DNA of 64,000 nucleotides, from NCBI GenBank assembly GCA_017410245.1, contig JAFQRE010000039.1:30531-94530 (forward strand), read 5' to 3'. Below, in pieces: positions 26,656-36,476 of this stretch (position 1 is its first letter; every line of letters begins with the position of its first letter). Source of the stretch: Bacteroidaceae bacterium. Its GTDB lineage: Bacteria > Bacteroidota > Bacteroidia > Bacteroidales > Barnesiellaceae_A. The position numbers and the translations under genes were made by a program. The notes below the pieces were generated by a model. That model was given only the letters and a program-made list of their open reading frames with translations. It did not search any database and was not told where the DNA came from.

Positions 26656-29268
26656 TTATCTTACCACTACCTTTTGTACCTCTTGGCCACAGCGTACCAA
26701 GTATATACCTTGTGTAGCGGGTGCAAATGTAGCTTGACCATTGTTTATGGCAAGAGTTGTCACAACAGCACCTTGCATATTGTATATAGTAGCTGTTTTC
26801 TCTTGGCTGCCATCGATGTGTATAATACCATGCGTAGCATAGATGCGACTATCGCTTGTCACAGCCTCTACGGCATCGGGTATTGTGTCATCTATTATTA
26901 CCTCAATAATATTCGACCACGAACTCTCTTCGTTACCGGCCACAGCCTTTACCTTGTAGCGATACACACCGGCATAGATGTTATTGACAACTTTATTTAC
27001 AGTGTAATTGGTTGCTGTAATGCCCTTGAATACGGTGTTCTCGGTTACCTCCGATGCTCGTAACATAGCCGCCTGTGTATTTCCTGAAACTGTCTCAGCG
27101 ATGGCATCAAATCTCAATTCGGCGCGACCGGGAGTCTTGCTCTCTATTCCGTTTGTTGCCGATACGTTGTCGATGTAGATGCGCTTGTCACTTTCAATAG
27201 TCAGTTTCTGCCCTTTGCCACCTGTACGACAAGCTATTTTTAGGGTCACAAATTGGTCGGTATAGAGTTGTGAAAGAGCTACATCGCAGTACGACCTGCT
27301 TGAGCCATCGATTGATACTTTCATGGTACCGCTCAGCGCATCGGTGTTGTAAACACGTACATCGAGGCGAACGGTATATTCCTCCTCAGTATTGTATGAG
27401 GGCGATACCAATGAGCCTCCTTGTGAGCTATTGCCCAACTTGGCCGAGCCATCGTTGCAGAACACCTTTGAGCCTGTCCAACCCTTTGCCATTGTATAAT
27501 CGTCGAGAATTGTCTCGATGTTTATACTGTTATTGGCTGTGAATTTGTCGAAGTTTTCCTCAAGAGGTATTGCAGGAGTTTCTATCTCGTCAAGTCGCTC
27601 AACATATAATGTGTAGCTCTCGGCGCCTGATACCGGTGACCAGTAGGCGGTAAAACTATTATTTGAGACATTTCCGGCCGAAGTGGCAACAGGTGCATCT
27701 AAGCTGCTTGTATTGCCACCTTTAAAGTCGAATGTTGTTATGCCATTCTCATAAGCTATGTTGGTGATGGGCTTGTCGTTGATAGAGGTTGTATATACCT
27801 TCATCTTGGGATATGACGTAGATGATAGCTCGGTATTGCCATTGTAGGGATACAAGTCGCCATACAAGCTGCTTTCGTTCCATTTGTTATCGGCAGGAAT
27901 GAGTTTAAATCGTTGTCTTGAAGGATTGTCATTGGGGGCATTCTTGTTCCATACGCTTTCATCATAATCGACAGCTATTACCATCATACCCTCGGCAGGC
28001 AGTCCTGCGTCCCAACCCTTTTTTTGTCGGCTCTCTAAGGTTATGTATTGATTGGGGTTGGTTGAGGCTATCATGAAGGCCGAGTTCTTGTCGGTATTCA
28101 AGTCATACATTGTAACAGTGGCGGCTTCGGTAAGCTCGTTCAGTTCCAACCAACCACAATACCAACGTTCGTAGGCGTTGTAGCTGATGGGTACATATCC
28201 ATCGCCGGCATAACAACCGCTATCCATAATACTCCAATCTGACATACCCATACCACCCGAGTAGTCGATGTCGTACCAGTCGGGCAACCCCAAAGTGTGG
28301 CTATATTCGTGACAGAAAGAGCCTATACCTTCGGGTTGAGTGCCCGATATACCATAAAGCTCGGCCGAGCAGGCGTAGGCATCAAGATACACATCGTCTA
28401 TCTTGACCTTGCGACCTGCACCTTGATAGATATACCAAGCATGAGGCCACATAAAGTCGGGGTCGGCACCCGAAATATTCTCGCCATATCCGGCAAATAT
28501 AACATATACAAGATCTACCCAGTTGTCGCCATCGAGGTCATAGTCCGACATGTTTACCAATCCTTGGCTATTGGCTATCTCGCAAGCCTCCGATACCATA
28601 ACATCGGGACGTAAATCTACACCATACGAGTCGTTACCTCCGTAGTAGGCCGAGTTCTCACTCAGAGTGATAGGGCCTATAACGTCAAATTGAGGGTGAA
28701 ACTTGCCGTAACTTTGCGTCTTGAAGTAGTCGCGGGCCGAGCCTATCGAACCATACTCATCGCTATAGTTCTCCTTGTTCATCATGTCGTTGATGTAGCT
28801 CTTGCCGGTTGTGAATTTCACATCTTTAAACTCAACCAGCAAGATCAAGCCTCTTACGGTCTTGTCTTCATTGGTTGCATTTTGTACTATCTGACGCATA
28901 GGAGCTCTACGGGCAATGGCGTTGCCACTTCTCATGGAGCGTTGCGACAAGCCCAATTGTGCATGACGCTCTGATAGTGCAACGCGTGATACAATAGGTT
29001 CTCCTTGACCCACAATAGTATTGCCTGCGATAAGATTGTTGTTGGCATCGAGAGTGGTATAACGCACATAGCCATCATCGCATATTGTTACATAATCGCC
29101 TTCGGGAGTCATGTAGTAGTGATGAAATTCATCACCGCACAACTTCAATGTTATTATACTTCCATCGGGTTGTGTGTATTCACTCACAGCTTTTCTTACA
29201 GGTGCCGCATAAACACTGCTCATAAAAGCGAGAGTCAAAGTCAGTATTGTCAATAGTACCTTTTTCAT
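26656..29268 (-). CDS. Secreted M6-family metallopeptidase with Fn3/jelly-roll insert and T9SS tail
   Basis: This is an immune-inhibitor-A-like zinc peptidase. The start at 29268 (MKKVLLTIL) is taken because it begins a clean signal peptide; the frame is open 12 codons further upstream. The M6 catalytic domain (about 140-400) has HEYSHTLGLPD at about 320-330 (HExxH-xxG-xxD), with D340-like MGMSDWSIMDSG after it. Compared with its 612-residue neighbour it has an extra block of roughly 250 residues: fibronectin-III-like pieces around a MAM/cleaved-adhesin-like jelly roll (about 560-700). It ends in a T9SS tail (ATIYNMQGAVV ... GIYLVRCGQ ... KVVVR). Confidence 0.85.
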   Translation of the reverse strand: MKKVLLTILTLTLAFMSSVYAAPVRKAVSEYTQPDGSIITLKLCGDEFHHYYMTPEGDYVTICDDGYVRYTTLDANNNLIAGNTIVGQGEPIVSRVALSERHAQLGLSQRSMRSGNAIARRAPMRQIVQNATNEDKTVRGLILLVEFKDVKFTTGKSYINDMMNKENYSDEYGSIGSARDYFKTQSYGKFHPQFDVIGPITLSENSAYYGGNDSYGVDLRPDVMVSEACEIANSQGLVNMSDYDLDGDNWVDLVYVIFAGYGENISGADPDFMWPHAWYIYQGAGRKVKIDDVYLDAYACSAELYGISGTQPEGIGSFCHEYSHTLGLPDWYDIDYSGGMGMSDWSIMDSGCYAGDGYVPISYNAYERWYCGWLELNELTEAATVTMYDLNTDKNSAFMIASTNPNQYITLESRQKKGWDAGLPAEGMMVIAVDYDESVWNKNAPNDNPSRQRFKLIPADNKWNESSLYGDLYPYNGNTELSSTSYPKMKVYTTSINDKPITNIAYENGITTFDFKGGNTSSLDAPVATSAGNVSNNSFTAYWSPVSGAESYTLYVERLDEIETPAIPLEENFDKFTANNSINIETILDDYTMAKGWTGSKVFCNDGSAKLGNSSQGGSLVSPSYNTEEEYTVRLDVRVYNTDALSGTMKVSIDGSSRSYCDVALSQLYTDQFVTLKIACRTGGKGQKLTIESDKRIYIDNVSATNGIESKTPGRAELRFDAIAETVSGNTQAAMLRASEVTENTVFKGITATNYTVNKVVNNIYAGVYRYKVKAVAGNEESSWSNIIEVIIDDTIPDAVEAVTSDSRIYATHGIIHIDGSQEKTATIYNMQGAVVTTLAINNGQATFAPATQGIYLVRCGQEVQKVVVR

Positions 29269-29346
29269 TCTTATATATGTTATGTGATTGATAAATAATC
29301 TCAAACGATATTTATAGTTATTCTTAAATTAGATATTTCAGTTATA

Positions 29347-31185
29347 TTATTGTACGTTTACTTTGTAGCTGTTGTTGCCACAACGCACTACATACATGCC
29401 ATTGTTATTGGGGGTATAGATTGCATTGCCATCAGTTACATTGATAGTAGCAATGAGCATACCTTGTATATTATATATGTGAGCTACTTGAGCCGAGTTG
29501 CTACATATCACAATGTCGCTACCATTGTAGTAAGCGCAGTTGTCGGTTGAAGTAATACCATTTACGCCCGAGTCGCCACCTTTGAAGTCAAATGTGCTTA
29601 TCTTGGTGGTGGTGTCGAATGTAATGTTGGTAACAGGCTTATTCTTGATAGTAGTAAGGTGGATTTTCATCTTCGGAGATGTCGATTCTGTAAAGGCGTT
29701 TTGTCCACCATTGGGCCACAAGTCTCCTTCAAAGTTCTCTGTACTCACTTCGTTGTCGGCAGGAACAAATTGGAAACGTTGGCGTTGTGCCGATGTATTT
29801 ACCGAGTTGCTTTGCAAGTCCCAAACATCGGCGTCATAATCTACCTTGATAATGAGCATACCTTCGCTGGGCAAATGTTGGTCCCAACCCTCTTTAACAC
29901 GAGTCTCGAGTGTAAAGTAGCGGTCGCTGTTGTTATCGGCTACAATTTTATAGGCGGTTGCCGATGTGGCTACATTCTCCATTTGAATGCTACATTTGTT
30001 GGTGAGTTCTGTTATATTCATCCAACCGCAGAATTCACGTTCATAAGCGTTATAACCACAAGGAATGCGACCTCCGGCATTGTGACAACCTTGGTCCATG
30101 ATACTCCATTTGTTCATACCGAAACCACCATAACCTTTAGTGTCGTACCAGTCGGGGAGTCCCAATGTGTGGCTAAACTCGTGGCATATAGCACCAATAC
30201 CATACAAGTCGGTACCCTCTACACCGGCAAGTTCCGATGTACAAGCGTATGCGTCAATCTTTATGCCATTGTAGTCGCGCTCTTTGGCAGCTGTAGTGTT
30301 ACCTACCCATGCGGCATGAGGCCAAATAGTGTTCTTGTCGGCACCACTACTCTCGGCATAACCGGCATATACTACAAACACGAGGTCGATGTAACCATCG
30401 TTGTCGCTATCGTAGTCGGCAAAGTTGCAGAGGTTTTGCTCAAATACGACATCGCAAGCGTGCAAAGGCAAATAATATACTTTGGCGCCACTGTCACCAC
30501 CACTATAGCCATCATCAGGAGCACCATAGTATGCCTCGTTCTCGGGGAGTGTGATAGGGCCTATAACATCAAACGTGGGCTCAAACTTACCAAAACTTTG
30601 TGCCAAGAAGTAGTCGCGAGCCGAACCTATTGCACCGAGGTAGTTGTTACCCTCTTCGTTCATCAAGGCGCTGATGTTCTCTTTGGTACCGTTCTCGCTG
30701 AATTTTACATCTTGAAATTCGGCCAAGATAACAAGTCCGCGTACTTTGGTAGTTTCGTCGTCGGTTGTAGATTGTACTATCTTGCGTAGCGGAGCACCTT
30801 GAGGACGAGCCTCGTAGCTCATCTTTTGGCGTTTTTCCTCGGCGCCACGACGAATGTGGCTGTTGATAGCTTCGTGGTCAATCTCTTGCAAGAATGCTTG
30901 TACTTGGGCATTGCTGTTATCGCTGTCGCGGGCTATCATGTCGGTAGCTATACATTTAGTTCCTTCCATTTGTGAATAGCGGAAGAATCCATCGTCGCAA
31001 CGTTGTATGATGTTACCCTCCAATGTGGTTATATAGCTGCCATACTCATCGCCATGCATCACAATGGTGATGGTAGTTCCGTCGGGTTGGGTTATTACAC
31101 GAGGTGTGTTGTCGGCGGGAAGTGCCATGCTGTTCAGTGCCATACCTAAGGCAATTGTTGCGCTGAGCAAAAATCTCTTTTTCAT
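29347..31185 (-). CDS. Secreted M6-family metallopeptidase with T9SS tail
   Basis: The 612-residue protein has a signal peptide (1-21), a propeptide-like region with ITQPDGTTITIVMHGDEYGS (31-50), and an M6 domain with HEFSHTLGLPDWYD at 335-348, the zinc site of the family. Other M6 marks are RGLVILAEFQDVKF (149-162), SARDYFLAQSFGKF and YAGYAESSGADKNTIWPH. It ends with a T9SS-type tail (AHIYNIQGMLIATINV ... GMYVVRCG). It is a clear paralogue of the gene that follows it in the same direction 78 bases later, sharing order and motifs, so the two are a tandem duplication. Confidence 0.87.
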   Translation of the reverse strand: MKKRFLLSATIALGMALNSMALPADNTPRVITQPDGTTITIVMHGDEYGSYITTLEGNIIQRCDDGFFRYSQMEGTKCIATDMIARDSDNSNAQVQAFLQEIDHEAINSHIRRGAEEKRQKMSYEARPQGAPLRKIVQSTTDDETTKVRGLVILAEFQDVKFSENGTKENISALMNEEGNNYLGAIGSARDYFLAQSFGKFEPTFDVIGPITLPENEAYYGAPDDGYSGGDSGAKVYYLPLHACDVVFEQNLCNFADYDSDNDGYIDLVFVVYAGYAESSGADKNTIWPHAAWVGNTTAAKERDYNGIKIDAYACTSELAGVEGTDLYGIGAICHEFSHTLGLPDWYDTKGYGGFGMNKWSIMDQGCHNAGGRIPCGYNAYEREFCGWMNITELTNKCSIQMENVATSATAYKIVADNNSDRYFTLETRVKEGWDQHLPSEGMLIIKVDYDADVWDLQSNSVNTSAQRQRFQFVPADNEVSTENFEGDLWPNGGQNAFTESTSPKMKIHLTTIKNKPVTNITFDTTTKISTFDFKGGDSGVNGITSTDNCAYYNGSDIVICSNSAQVAHIYNIQGMLIATINVTDGNAIYTPNNNGMYVVRCGNNSYKVNVQ

Positions 31186-31239
31186 AGTTTCTATTTATAT
31201 GGTAGTTGTTAAAATTTTCTTGTCCTTATTTACAAACTG

Positions 31240-31271
31240 CAAATATAACTATTTTTATCATTAACCTGCAA
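31240..31271 (-). promoter_or_regulatory. -33/-7 promoter for the M6 peptidase pair
   Basis: Minus-strand TTG (31271-31269), a 21-base spacer and TATATTTG (31247-31240). The start of the first M6 gene is 54 bases downstream. No separate promoter was seen for the second gene. Confidence 0.6.
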
Positions 31272-31343
31272 GCATATAAGGCTTTTATAGTTAATTTGAC
31301 TTGTTTGAAGTTGTGTAGTTTAAAATGTTTCTACGGAAAATTT

Positions 31344-31379
31344 AGAGCCAATGACTTCTTAAAATGAAGCATTGGCTCT
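31344..31379 (-). terminator. Hairpin terminator after the Crp/Fnr gene
   Basis: AGAGCCAATG-A-CTTC pairs with GAAG-CATTGGCTCT with one bulged base around a short loop, about 70 bases past the regulator stop codon. Confidence 0.6.
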
Positions 31380-31447
31380 TTGCGATATTATGTAGTTCTA
31401 TTGTAGATATTACAGTACAGATGTGGCCAAGATTGTGTGTTACAAAA

Positions 31448-32146
31448 TTATTCTTCAAGAAACTCAATACCTTCAAGCAGAATGTCGCGCATAGCTACTC
31501 GGTCGAGAATTGTTACCTCATTGGTTGTATAGTCTATTATTTTTTCTTGTTTCAGCTCGGCAAGTGTATTGAGCAACGCAGTACGTTGCACCCCGAAATA
31601 GCCGTAAAGGTCGCGTTGTCGTGCGCTGATGCGAATGTCGGTAGAATTGCGTGATGTGAGGTTGAGAATCCAATGGGCCAGTCGCTCACGAAGGTCGCCG
31701 GTGCTGATTGATAAAATGGTCTCTTTGCTCTTTTGGCATCGACGTGACAATATATTGAGTAGGTTGATGATGAAAATGGGCTCTTCGTGCATAAAAGACA
31801 TGAATGTCGATTTGTCTATCTGCATCATACCTACAGCATCTACAGCGTAGTAGTGTGCCGGATAGTGCGTGTTGCGACCAAAGATGTGGTCGGGGGCAAT
31901 GATATCGGGCGCATGCACAACATGACTCAGTCTCACCTTGCCATCGTATGTGTTCATTTCGCAACGCAAGCTACCCGATAGCAGAAACTTGAGGTGGGTG
32001 CAAGGCTCCGAGCGTTTTATCACACACTCACCGGCTTCATATTTGAGAAAATGAAAACGAGTTTTCTCTACCAATTCCGATAGCTTAGCGCGGCTTACTC
32101 CTTGAAATAGAGGCAATTGCATGAGTGTTTGATAAATGCTTTCCAT
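31448..32146 (-). CDS. Crp/Fnr-family transcriptional regulator
   Basis: The 232-residue protein has an N-terminal cyclic-nucleotide-binding fold (about 15-120, LKFLLSGSLRCEMNT ... PDIIAPDHIFG) and a C-terminal winged helix. The recognition region is ISARQRDLYGYFGVQRTALLNTLAELKQEKII (about 172-203). Cysteines are not arranged as in Fnr, so an Fe-S cluster is unlikely; the ligand is unknown. It is divergent from marC with a 222-base intergenic region that contains dyad symmetry. Confidence 0.88.
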   Translation of the reverse strand: MESIYQTLMQLPLFQGVSRAKLSELVEKTRFHFLKYEAGECVIKRSEPCTHLKFLLSGSLRCEMNTYDGKVRLSHVVHAPDIIAPDHIFGRNTHYPAHYYAVDAVGMMQIDKSTFMSFMHEEPIFIINLLNILSRRCQKSKETILSISTGDLRERLAHWILNLTSRNSTDIRISARQRDLYGYFGVQRTALLNTLAELKQEKIIDYTTNEVTILDRVAMRDILLEGIEFLEE

Positions 32147-32205
32147 ATTGCGTTATAAATATCCTGATTTCTAAAGTCGTTTTTTTTATAGATTATTATT
32201 GAGTG

Positions 32206-32272
32206 TATCGATAGATGACCAATACTCAACTCACAAAAATAGAAAATAATTTTTATATCTATCTACTCGATA
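32206..32272. promoter_or_regulatory. Interrupted dyad flanking the Crp/Fnr promoter
   Basis: TATCGATAGAT (32206-32216) and ATCTAT-CTACT-CGATA (32257-32272) are inverted repeats with a 5-base interruption. Between them, on the minus strand, is a -7-like TATTTTTG (32241-32234). A regulator, perhaps the Crp/Fnr protein itself, could bind here; this is inference. Confidence 0.3.
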
Positions 32273-32319
32273 AGAAAAAATAACTTTTGCATTTTATCTC
32301 TAAAACATCGAAAAATCAT

Positions 32320-32327
32320 TACCTTTG
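32320..32327 (+). promoter_or_regulatory. -7 element (TACCTTTG) for marC
   Basis: TACCTTTG ends 41 bases before the ATG at 32369. No -33 TTG lies at the standard spacing. Confidence 0.45.
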
Positions 32328-32368
32328 TCCCCGAATTTTAGATTTGAATAATTTAATACAATTTTGCT

Positions 32369-32989
32369 ATGCAAGACGTAATGATCTTTTTAAAAGATTT
32401 TTTTAGTAGTTTCTCTATAGAAGAGACTATCAGTTCGTTTATTATCATGTTTATGGTTATCGATATGGTGGGTCTTACGCCAATAATTATCGATATGCGT
32501 ACCAAAGGTCGCGAAATCAATGCCGAGAAGGCTGCAATTTGGTCATTGGCCATGTTCCTCGCATTCTTGTTTTTAGGATCTTCAATTCTCAGGTTGTTCC
32601 ATGTCGATATTTATTCGTTTGCCATTGGTGGTTCTATAGTACTTTTCCTCATGGCAGTAGAGATGGTGCTCGATGTTGAGATATTCCGCAATAATGGCCC
32701 TGCCGGTTCTTCTACGATGGTACCATTGGTATTCCCGCTCATTGCTGGTGCCGGTTCGTTCACAACCTTGTTATCGTTGCAATCACTTTATGGATTGGTA
32801 AATATTCTTATCGGTCTGTTGATGAATATTGTTATCGTCTATCTTGTGTTGCGCAATGTATATTTCTTGGAGCGCATTTTGGGTAAGAGTGGTGTGTATG
32901 TTACACGCAAGTTCTTTGGTGTAATGTTGCTTGCTGTATCTATTAAGATGTTCCTCGATAACCTTGTCCTTTTTATAGGTCGTGTATAA
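32369..32989 (+). CDS. MarC-family integral membrane protein
   Basis: This 206-residue protein has six predicted membrane helices in the MarC arrangement, with typical segments FMVIDMVGLTPIIIDM (about 28-43), GGSIVLFLMAVEMVLD (87-102), the loop PLVFPLIAGAGSFTTLL (123-139) and a C-terminal LLAVSIKMFLDNL. MarC proteins were once thought to be drug exporters; no function is established. Monocistronic, with its own -7 element and a strong terminator. Confidence 0.9.
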   Translation: MQDVMIFLKDFFSSFSIEETISSFIIMFMVIDMVGLTPIIIDMRTKGREINAEKAAIWSLAMFLAFLFLGSSILRLFHVDIYSFAIGGSIVLFLMAVEMVLDVEIFRNNGPAGSSTMVPLVFPLIAGAGSFTTLLSLQSLYGLVNILIGLLMNIVIVYLVLRNVYFLERILGKSGVYVTRKFFGVMLLAVSIKMFLDNLVLFIGRV

Positions 32990-33012
32990 TGAATTTAACA
33001 AAAAGCTACATA

Positions 33013-33040
33013 AACGTCCCAAATCGGGGCGTTTTTTTTA
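33013..33040 (+). terminator. Intrinsic terminator after marC
   Basis: AACGTCCC / GGGGCGTT stem (one G-T pair), a five-base loop and a run of T residues, 24 bases after the marC stop codon. Confidence 0.85.
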
Positions 33041-33231
33041 TGAACTTATGTTTTGGTGGCATGTGCGCAACTTCTTGATTATTGCATAATTAAGTTGTGG
33101 TGATGAAAATAATATTTTTTTTATGCATAGCGAACTTGCATTTCTTGTATAAATTTAATAAATTCGTGGGTCGAATATATGCTATATAATATGTGTAGCA
33201 CTATCAATTTGTTAACCTGATCTATATAAAT

Positions 33232-35172
33232 ATGAGCTATTTGAAGTTTGACAAAAGGCTGATGATAAACTTGGAGCAGTCGTTGCGTAAAGAACTCTTG
33301 CGTACCAATCGCTCGGGAGCTTATCATTGTACTACAATTGTCGATTGCAATACCCGCAAGCAACATGGCTTGTTGGTGATACCTATTCCCGAGTTTGACG
33401 ATCAAAACTACGTGTTGCTGTCATCACTCGATGAGACTGTTATACAACATGGCGCACCTTTTAACTTGGGTTTGCATAAGTATCAAGGTGATTGTTTCAG
33501 TCCCAATGGTCATAAGTATATTCGTGAATTTAACTGTGACGATACCATATGCAAGACCTATCGTGTGGGTGGTGTTATCTTGACCAAAGAGAAAATCTTT
33601 GAGGAACATCAAAATCGCATTCTTATCAAATATACGCTTGTTGAGGCTCACTCTCCTACAATTTTGCAATTCCGTCCATTTTTGGCGTTCCGTCCAGCCA
33701 ATGAGCTGTGCATGGAAAATGAGGTGATAGATAAGAGCTATGAAGAGGTGCCCAACGGTATCAGTTGTTGTCTGTACGAGGGTTATCCTCGTCTGTTTAT
33801 GCAGTGCAACAAGAAGCCTCAATTTATATACGATCCGCACTGGTACAAAGGCATAGAGTATGTCAAAGACCAAGAACGTGGCGAACCCTATACCGAGGAC
33901 CTTTTTGTGCCTGGTTATTTTGAAGTACCTATCAAGAAAGGCGAGAGCATTATTTTTGCCGCAGGAGTAGAGGAGGCCAAGCCTCGGGCTCTCGCTCGTA
34001 TCTATGAGGAAGAGTACGAAAACCGTACCCCCCGTAACAGCTTCTTCAACTGTCTCAAAAACTCGGCTCAACAATTCTACTTCAAACAAGGAAAAGACCT
34101 CTATATCTTGGCCGGTTACCCATGGTTTGGGATACGTGCTCGTGACCAGTTTATAGCCTTACCCGGTTGCTCATTGGCAATAGACGATGTAGATGCCTTT
34201 GAAGCAACCATGAAGACGGCCGAGCATGCATTGCGTGCGTTTATGAAAGATGGCCGAACCGACTCCATGATACGAGAGATAGAGATACCCGATGTGCCCC
34301 TATGGGCTATATGGGCCATACAGCATTATGCTCGCGAGGTGGGCTATGAGGCTTGCTACGAAAAATATGGCAAACTTGTTGCCGATATACTCTCATATAT
34401 CATCAAGGGCAATCACCCCAACCTTTGCGTGCATGCCAATGGCTTGGTTTATACCAATGGTCGCGACCGTATCGTGTCGTGGGTAAACAGTACGCTCAAT
34501 GGTCACCCCGTCAACCAACGTAGTGGCTATCTTGTAGAGATAAACGCTTTGTGGTACAATGCACTCAAGTTTGCCACTGTTCTATACGAAGTAGGAGGAG
34601 CCAAAGGAGATATAGAACAATGGAATGCCTTGGCCGAGCAAATCGATGGCTCGTTCCCTGCAACATTCCTCAATGACTATGGATACTTGTACGACTTTAT
34701 CGATGGCAATATGACCGATTGGAGCGTTCGCCCCAATATGCTTATTGCAATTTCACTCGAATATTCGCCCCTCGATCGTCGCCAACGCAAGGCAATTCTC
34801 GATATCGTTACCAAAGAGTTGCTCACACCCAAGGGTATTCGTTCGCTTAGTCCCAAAAGCTGGGGATACAGACCTTGGTACTCGGGTTCCCCCGAAGAGC
34901 GTGCTTTGGCGCGCCATCAAGGCCCGGCACGACCTTGGCTCATGGGTGCGTATGCCGATGCATATCTGCGCATCTTTGGTATAAGTGGTGTGGCATTTAT
35001 AGAGCGAATGCTTATTGGTTACGAAGATGACTTGTCCGATAAGTGTATAGGCTCGTTGTCGGAGATGTTTGATGGCAACCCGCCCTATACAGCTCGTGGA
35101 GCTATCAGCTTTGCCAAAAACGTAGGAGAAGTATTGCGTGTATTACATTCGTTGAAAAAGTATAATATATAA
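33232..35172 (+). CDS. Glycogen debranching enzyme (amylo-alpha-1,6-glucosidase, GH133)
   Basis: The 646-residue protein has the N-terminal GDE beta domain (about 15-230, GAYHCTTIVDCNTRKQHGLL) and a C-terminal (alpha/alpha)6 barrel of the GDE_C/GH133 type (about 270-640). Landmarks are LYILAGYPWFGIRARDQFIALPG (about 294-316) and RSGYLVEINALWYNAL (427-442), followed by SPKSWGYRPWYSG. Archaeal and Bacteroidetes members remove alpha-1,6 branches of glycogen. It is followed 8 bases later by a GT4 and then a GH57 gene, the standard Bacteroidetes glycogen operon. No clear TAnnTTTG promoter was found in the 190 bases upstream. Confidence 0.9.
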   Translation: MSYLKFDKRLMINLEQSLRKELLRTNRSGAYHCTTIVDCNTRKQHGLLVIPIPEFDDQNYVLLSSLDETVIQHGAPFNLGLHKYQGDCFSPNGHKYIREFNCDDTICKTYRVGGVILTKEKIFEEHQNRILIKYTLVEAHSPTILQFRPFLAFRPANELCMENEVIDKSYEEVPNGISCCLYEGYPRLFMQCNKKPQFIYDPHWYKGIEYVKDQERGEPYTEDLFVPGYFEVPIKKGESIIFAAGVEEAKPRALARIYEEEYENRTPRNSFFNCLKNSAQQFYFKQGKDLYILAGYPWFGIRARDQFIALPGCSLAIDDVDAFEATMKTAEHALRAFMKDGRTDSMIREIEIPDVPLWAIWAIQHYAREVGYEACYEKYGKLVADILSYIIKGNHPNLCVHANGLVYTNGRDRIVSWVNSTLNGHPVNQRSGYLVEINALWYNALKFATVLYEVGGAKGDIEQWNALAEQIDGSFPATFLNDYGYLYDFIDGNMTDWSVRPNMLIAISLEYSPLDRRQRKAILDIVTKELLTPKGIRSLSPKSWGYRPWYSGSPEERALARHQGPARPWLMGAYADAYLRIFGISGVAFIERMLIGYEDDLSDKCIGSLSEMFDGNPPYTARGAISFAKNVGEVLRVLHSLKKYNI

Positions 35173-35179
35173 TCATATC

Positions 35180-36445
35180 ATGAAAGCATTAATGTTCGGG
35201 TGGGAATTCCCCCCACATATCCTCGGTGGACTTGGAACGGCCAGTTATGGCCTTGTCAAAGGCATGTGGGAATGTGGAGATATGGATATCACCTTTGTTA
35301 TACCCAAACCCCATGGCGATGAGGATACAAGTTTTGCTCGTATCATAGGTGCCGGCAATACGCCTGTTGCGTGGCGCGATGTCGATAGAGACTATGTACA
35401 AAATCGTTATGGATACTGCATGGAGCCGGAGCTATACTATAAGTTGCGCGACCATATCTATGCCGATTTTAACTATCTTAATACCAACGATCTTGGTTGT
35501 ATAGAGTTCTCGGGTCGTTATCCCGACAATCTTATTGAGGAGATTAATAACTACTCGATTGTTGCCGGTGTGATAGCGCGTGCTACGGAGTTTGATATAA
35601 TTCACTCGCACGACTGGCTCACCTATCCGGCCGGTATTCATGCCAAGCAAATAACAGGTAAGCCTCTTGTAATCCATGTGCATGCTACCGACTTCGACCG
35701 CAGCCGTGGTAATGTCAATCCTACAGTTTTTGCCATTGAGCGTGATGGTATGTTGCATGCCGACCATATTATATGTGTGAGCAACCTTACTCGACAAACT
35801 GTTATTGAGAAGTATCATATAGATCCGGCCAAGGTATCTACCGTACACAATGCAGTAACACCTCTTAGCGACGAAATCAAAGCCATAGAGATGCCTCGCA
35901 ATACCAAGGATAAGATTGTTACCTTCCTTGGTCGCATCACCATGCAGAAGGGTCCGGAATACTTTGTTGAGGCAGCAGCGCGTGTGCTTGAGAGAACGCA
36001 AAATGTGCGTTTCGTGATGGCCGGTAGCGGTGATATGATGGACCAAATGATAAAACTTGCCGCCTCTCGTGGTATTTCAGATCGCTTCCACTTCCCCGGT
36101 TTTCAACGAGGTAAACAGGTGTATGAGATGCTCAAGGCAAGCGATGTATATATGATGCCATCGGTATCCGAGCCTTTCGGTATATCGCCTCTTGAGGCTA
36201 TGCAAGTAGGTGTGCCGTCTATTATTTCGAAACAGTCGGGTTGCGCCGAAATCCTTACCAATGTCATCAAGACCGACTATTGGGATATTGATGCAATGGC
36301 CGATGCAATATACTCTATCACACACAACCCCGCACTCTACGAGCATCTGCGCGTTGAAGGTGAGGCCGAAGTGAATGAGATAAAATGGAAATATGCAGGA
36401 CAGAAAGTTATTGATATATATAATAATGTCTTGCGAAACTACTAA
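35180..36445 (+). CDS. GT4 glycogen synthase-type glycosyltransferase
   Basis: The 421-residue GT-B enzyme begins with the sugar-nucleotide-binding segment FGWEFPPHILGGLGTA (6-21), typical of the glycogen synthase-like GT4 group. It also has IIHSHDWLTYPAG (about 140-152), TFLGRITMQKGPEYF and the donor-binding EPFGISPLEAMQVG (near 331-344, the E-x7-E motif). It presumably extends alpha-1,4-glucan from ADP- or UDP-glucose, working with the debranching enzyme upstream and the GH57 protein downstream (31-base gap) and with glgB elsewhere in the window. Confidence 0.88.
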   Translation: MKALMFGWEFPPHILGGLGTASYGLVKGMWECGDMDITFVIPKPHGDEDTSFARIIGAGNTPVAWRDVDRDYVQNRYGYCMEPELYYKLRDHIYADFNYLNTNDLGCIEFSGRYPDNLIEEINNYSIVAGVIARATEFDIIHSHDWLTYPAGIHAKQITGKPLVIHVHATDFDRSRGNVNPTVFAIERDGMLHADHIICVSNLTRQTVIEKYHIDPAKVSTVHNAVTPLSDEIKAIEMPRNTKDKIVTFLGRITMQKGPEYFVEAAARVLERTQNVRFVMAGSGDMMDQMIKLAASRGISDRFHFPGFQRGKQVYEMLKASDVYMMPSVSEPFGISPLEAMQVGVPSIISKQSGCAEILTNVIKTDYWDIDAMADAIYSITHNPALYEHLRVEGEAEVNEIKWKYAGQKVIDIYNNVLRNY

Positions 36446-36476
36446 TCACTCATTGTAAATAAATACATAATATATT

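Noticed and set aside
29659..30789. A 376-codon open frame on the plus strand
   Set aside because: Antisense shadow of the M6 peptidase gene, which has an intact zinc site and signal peptide.
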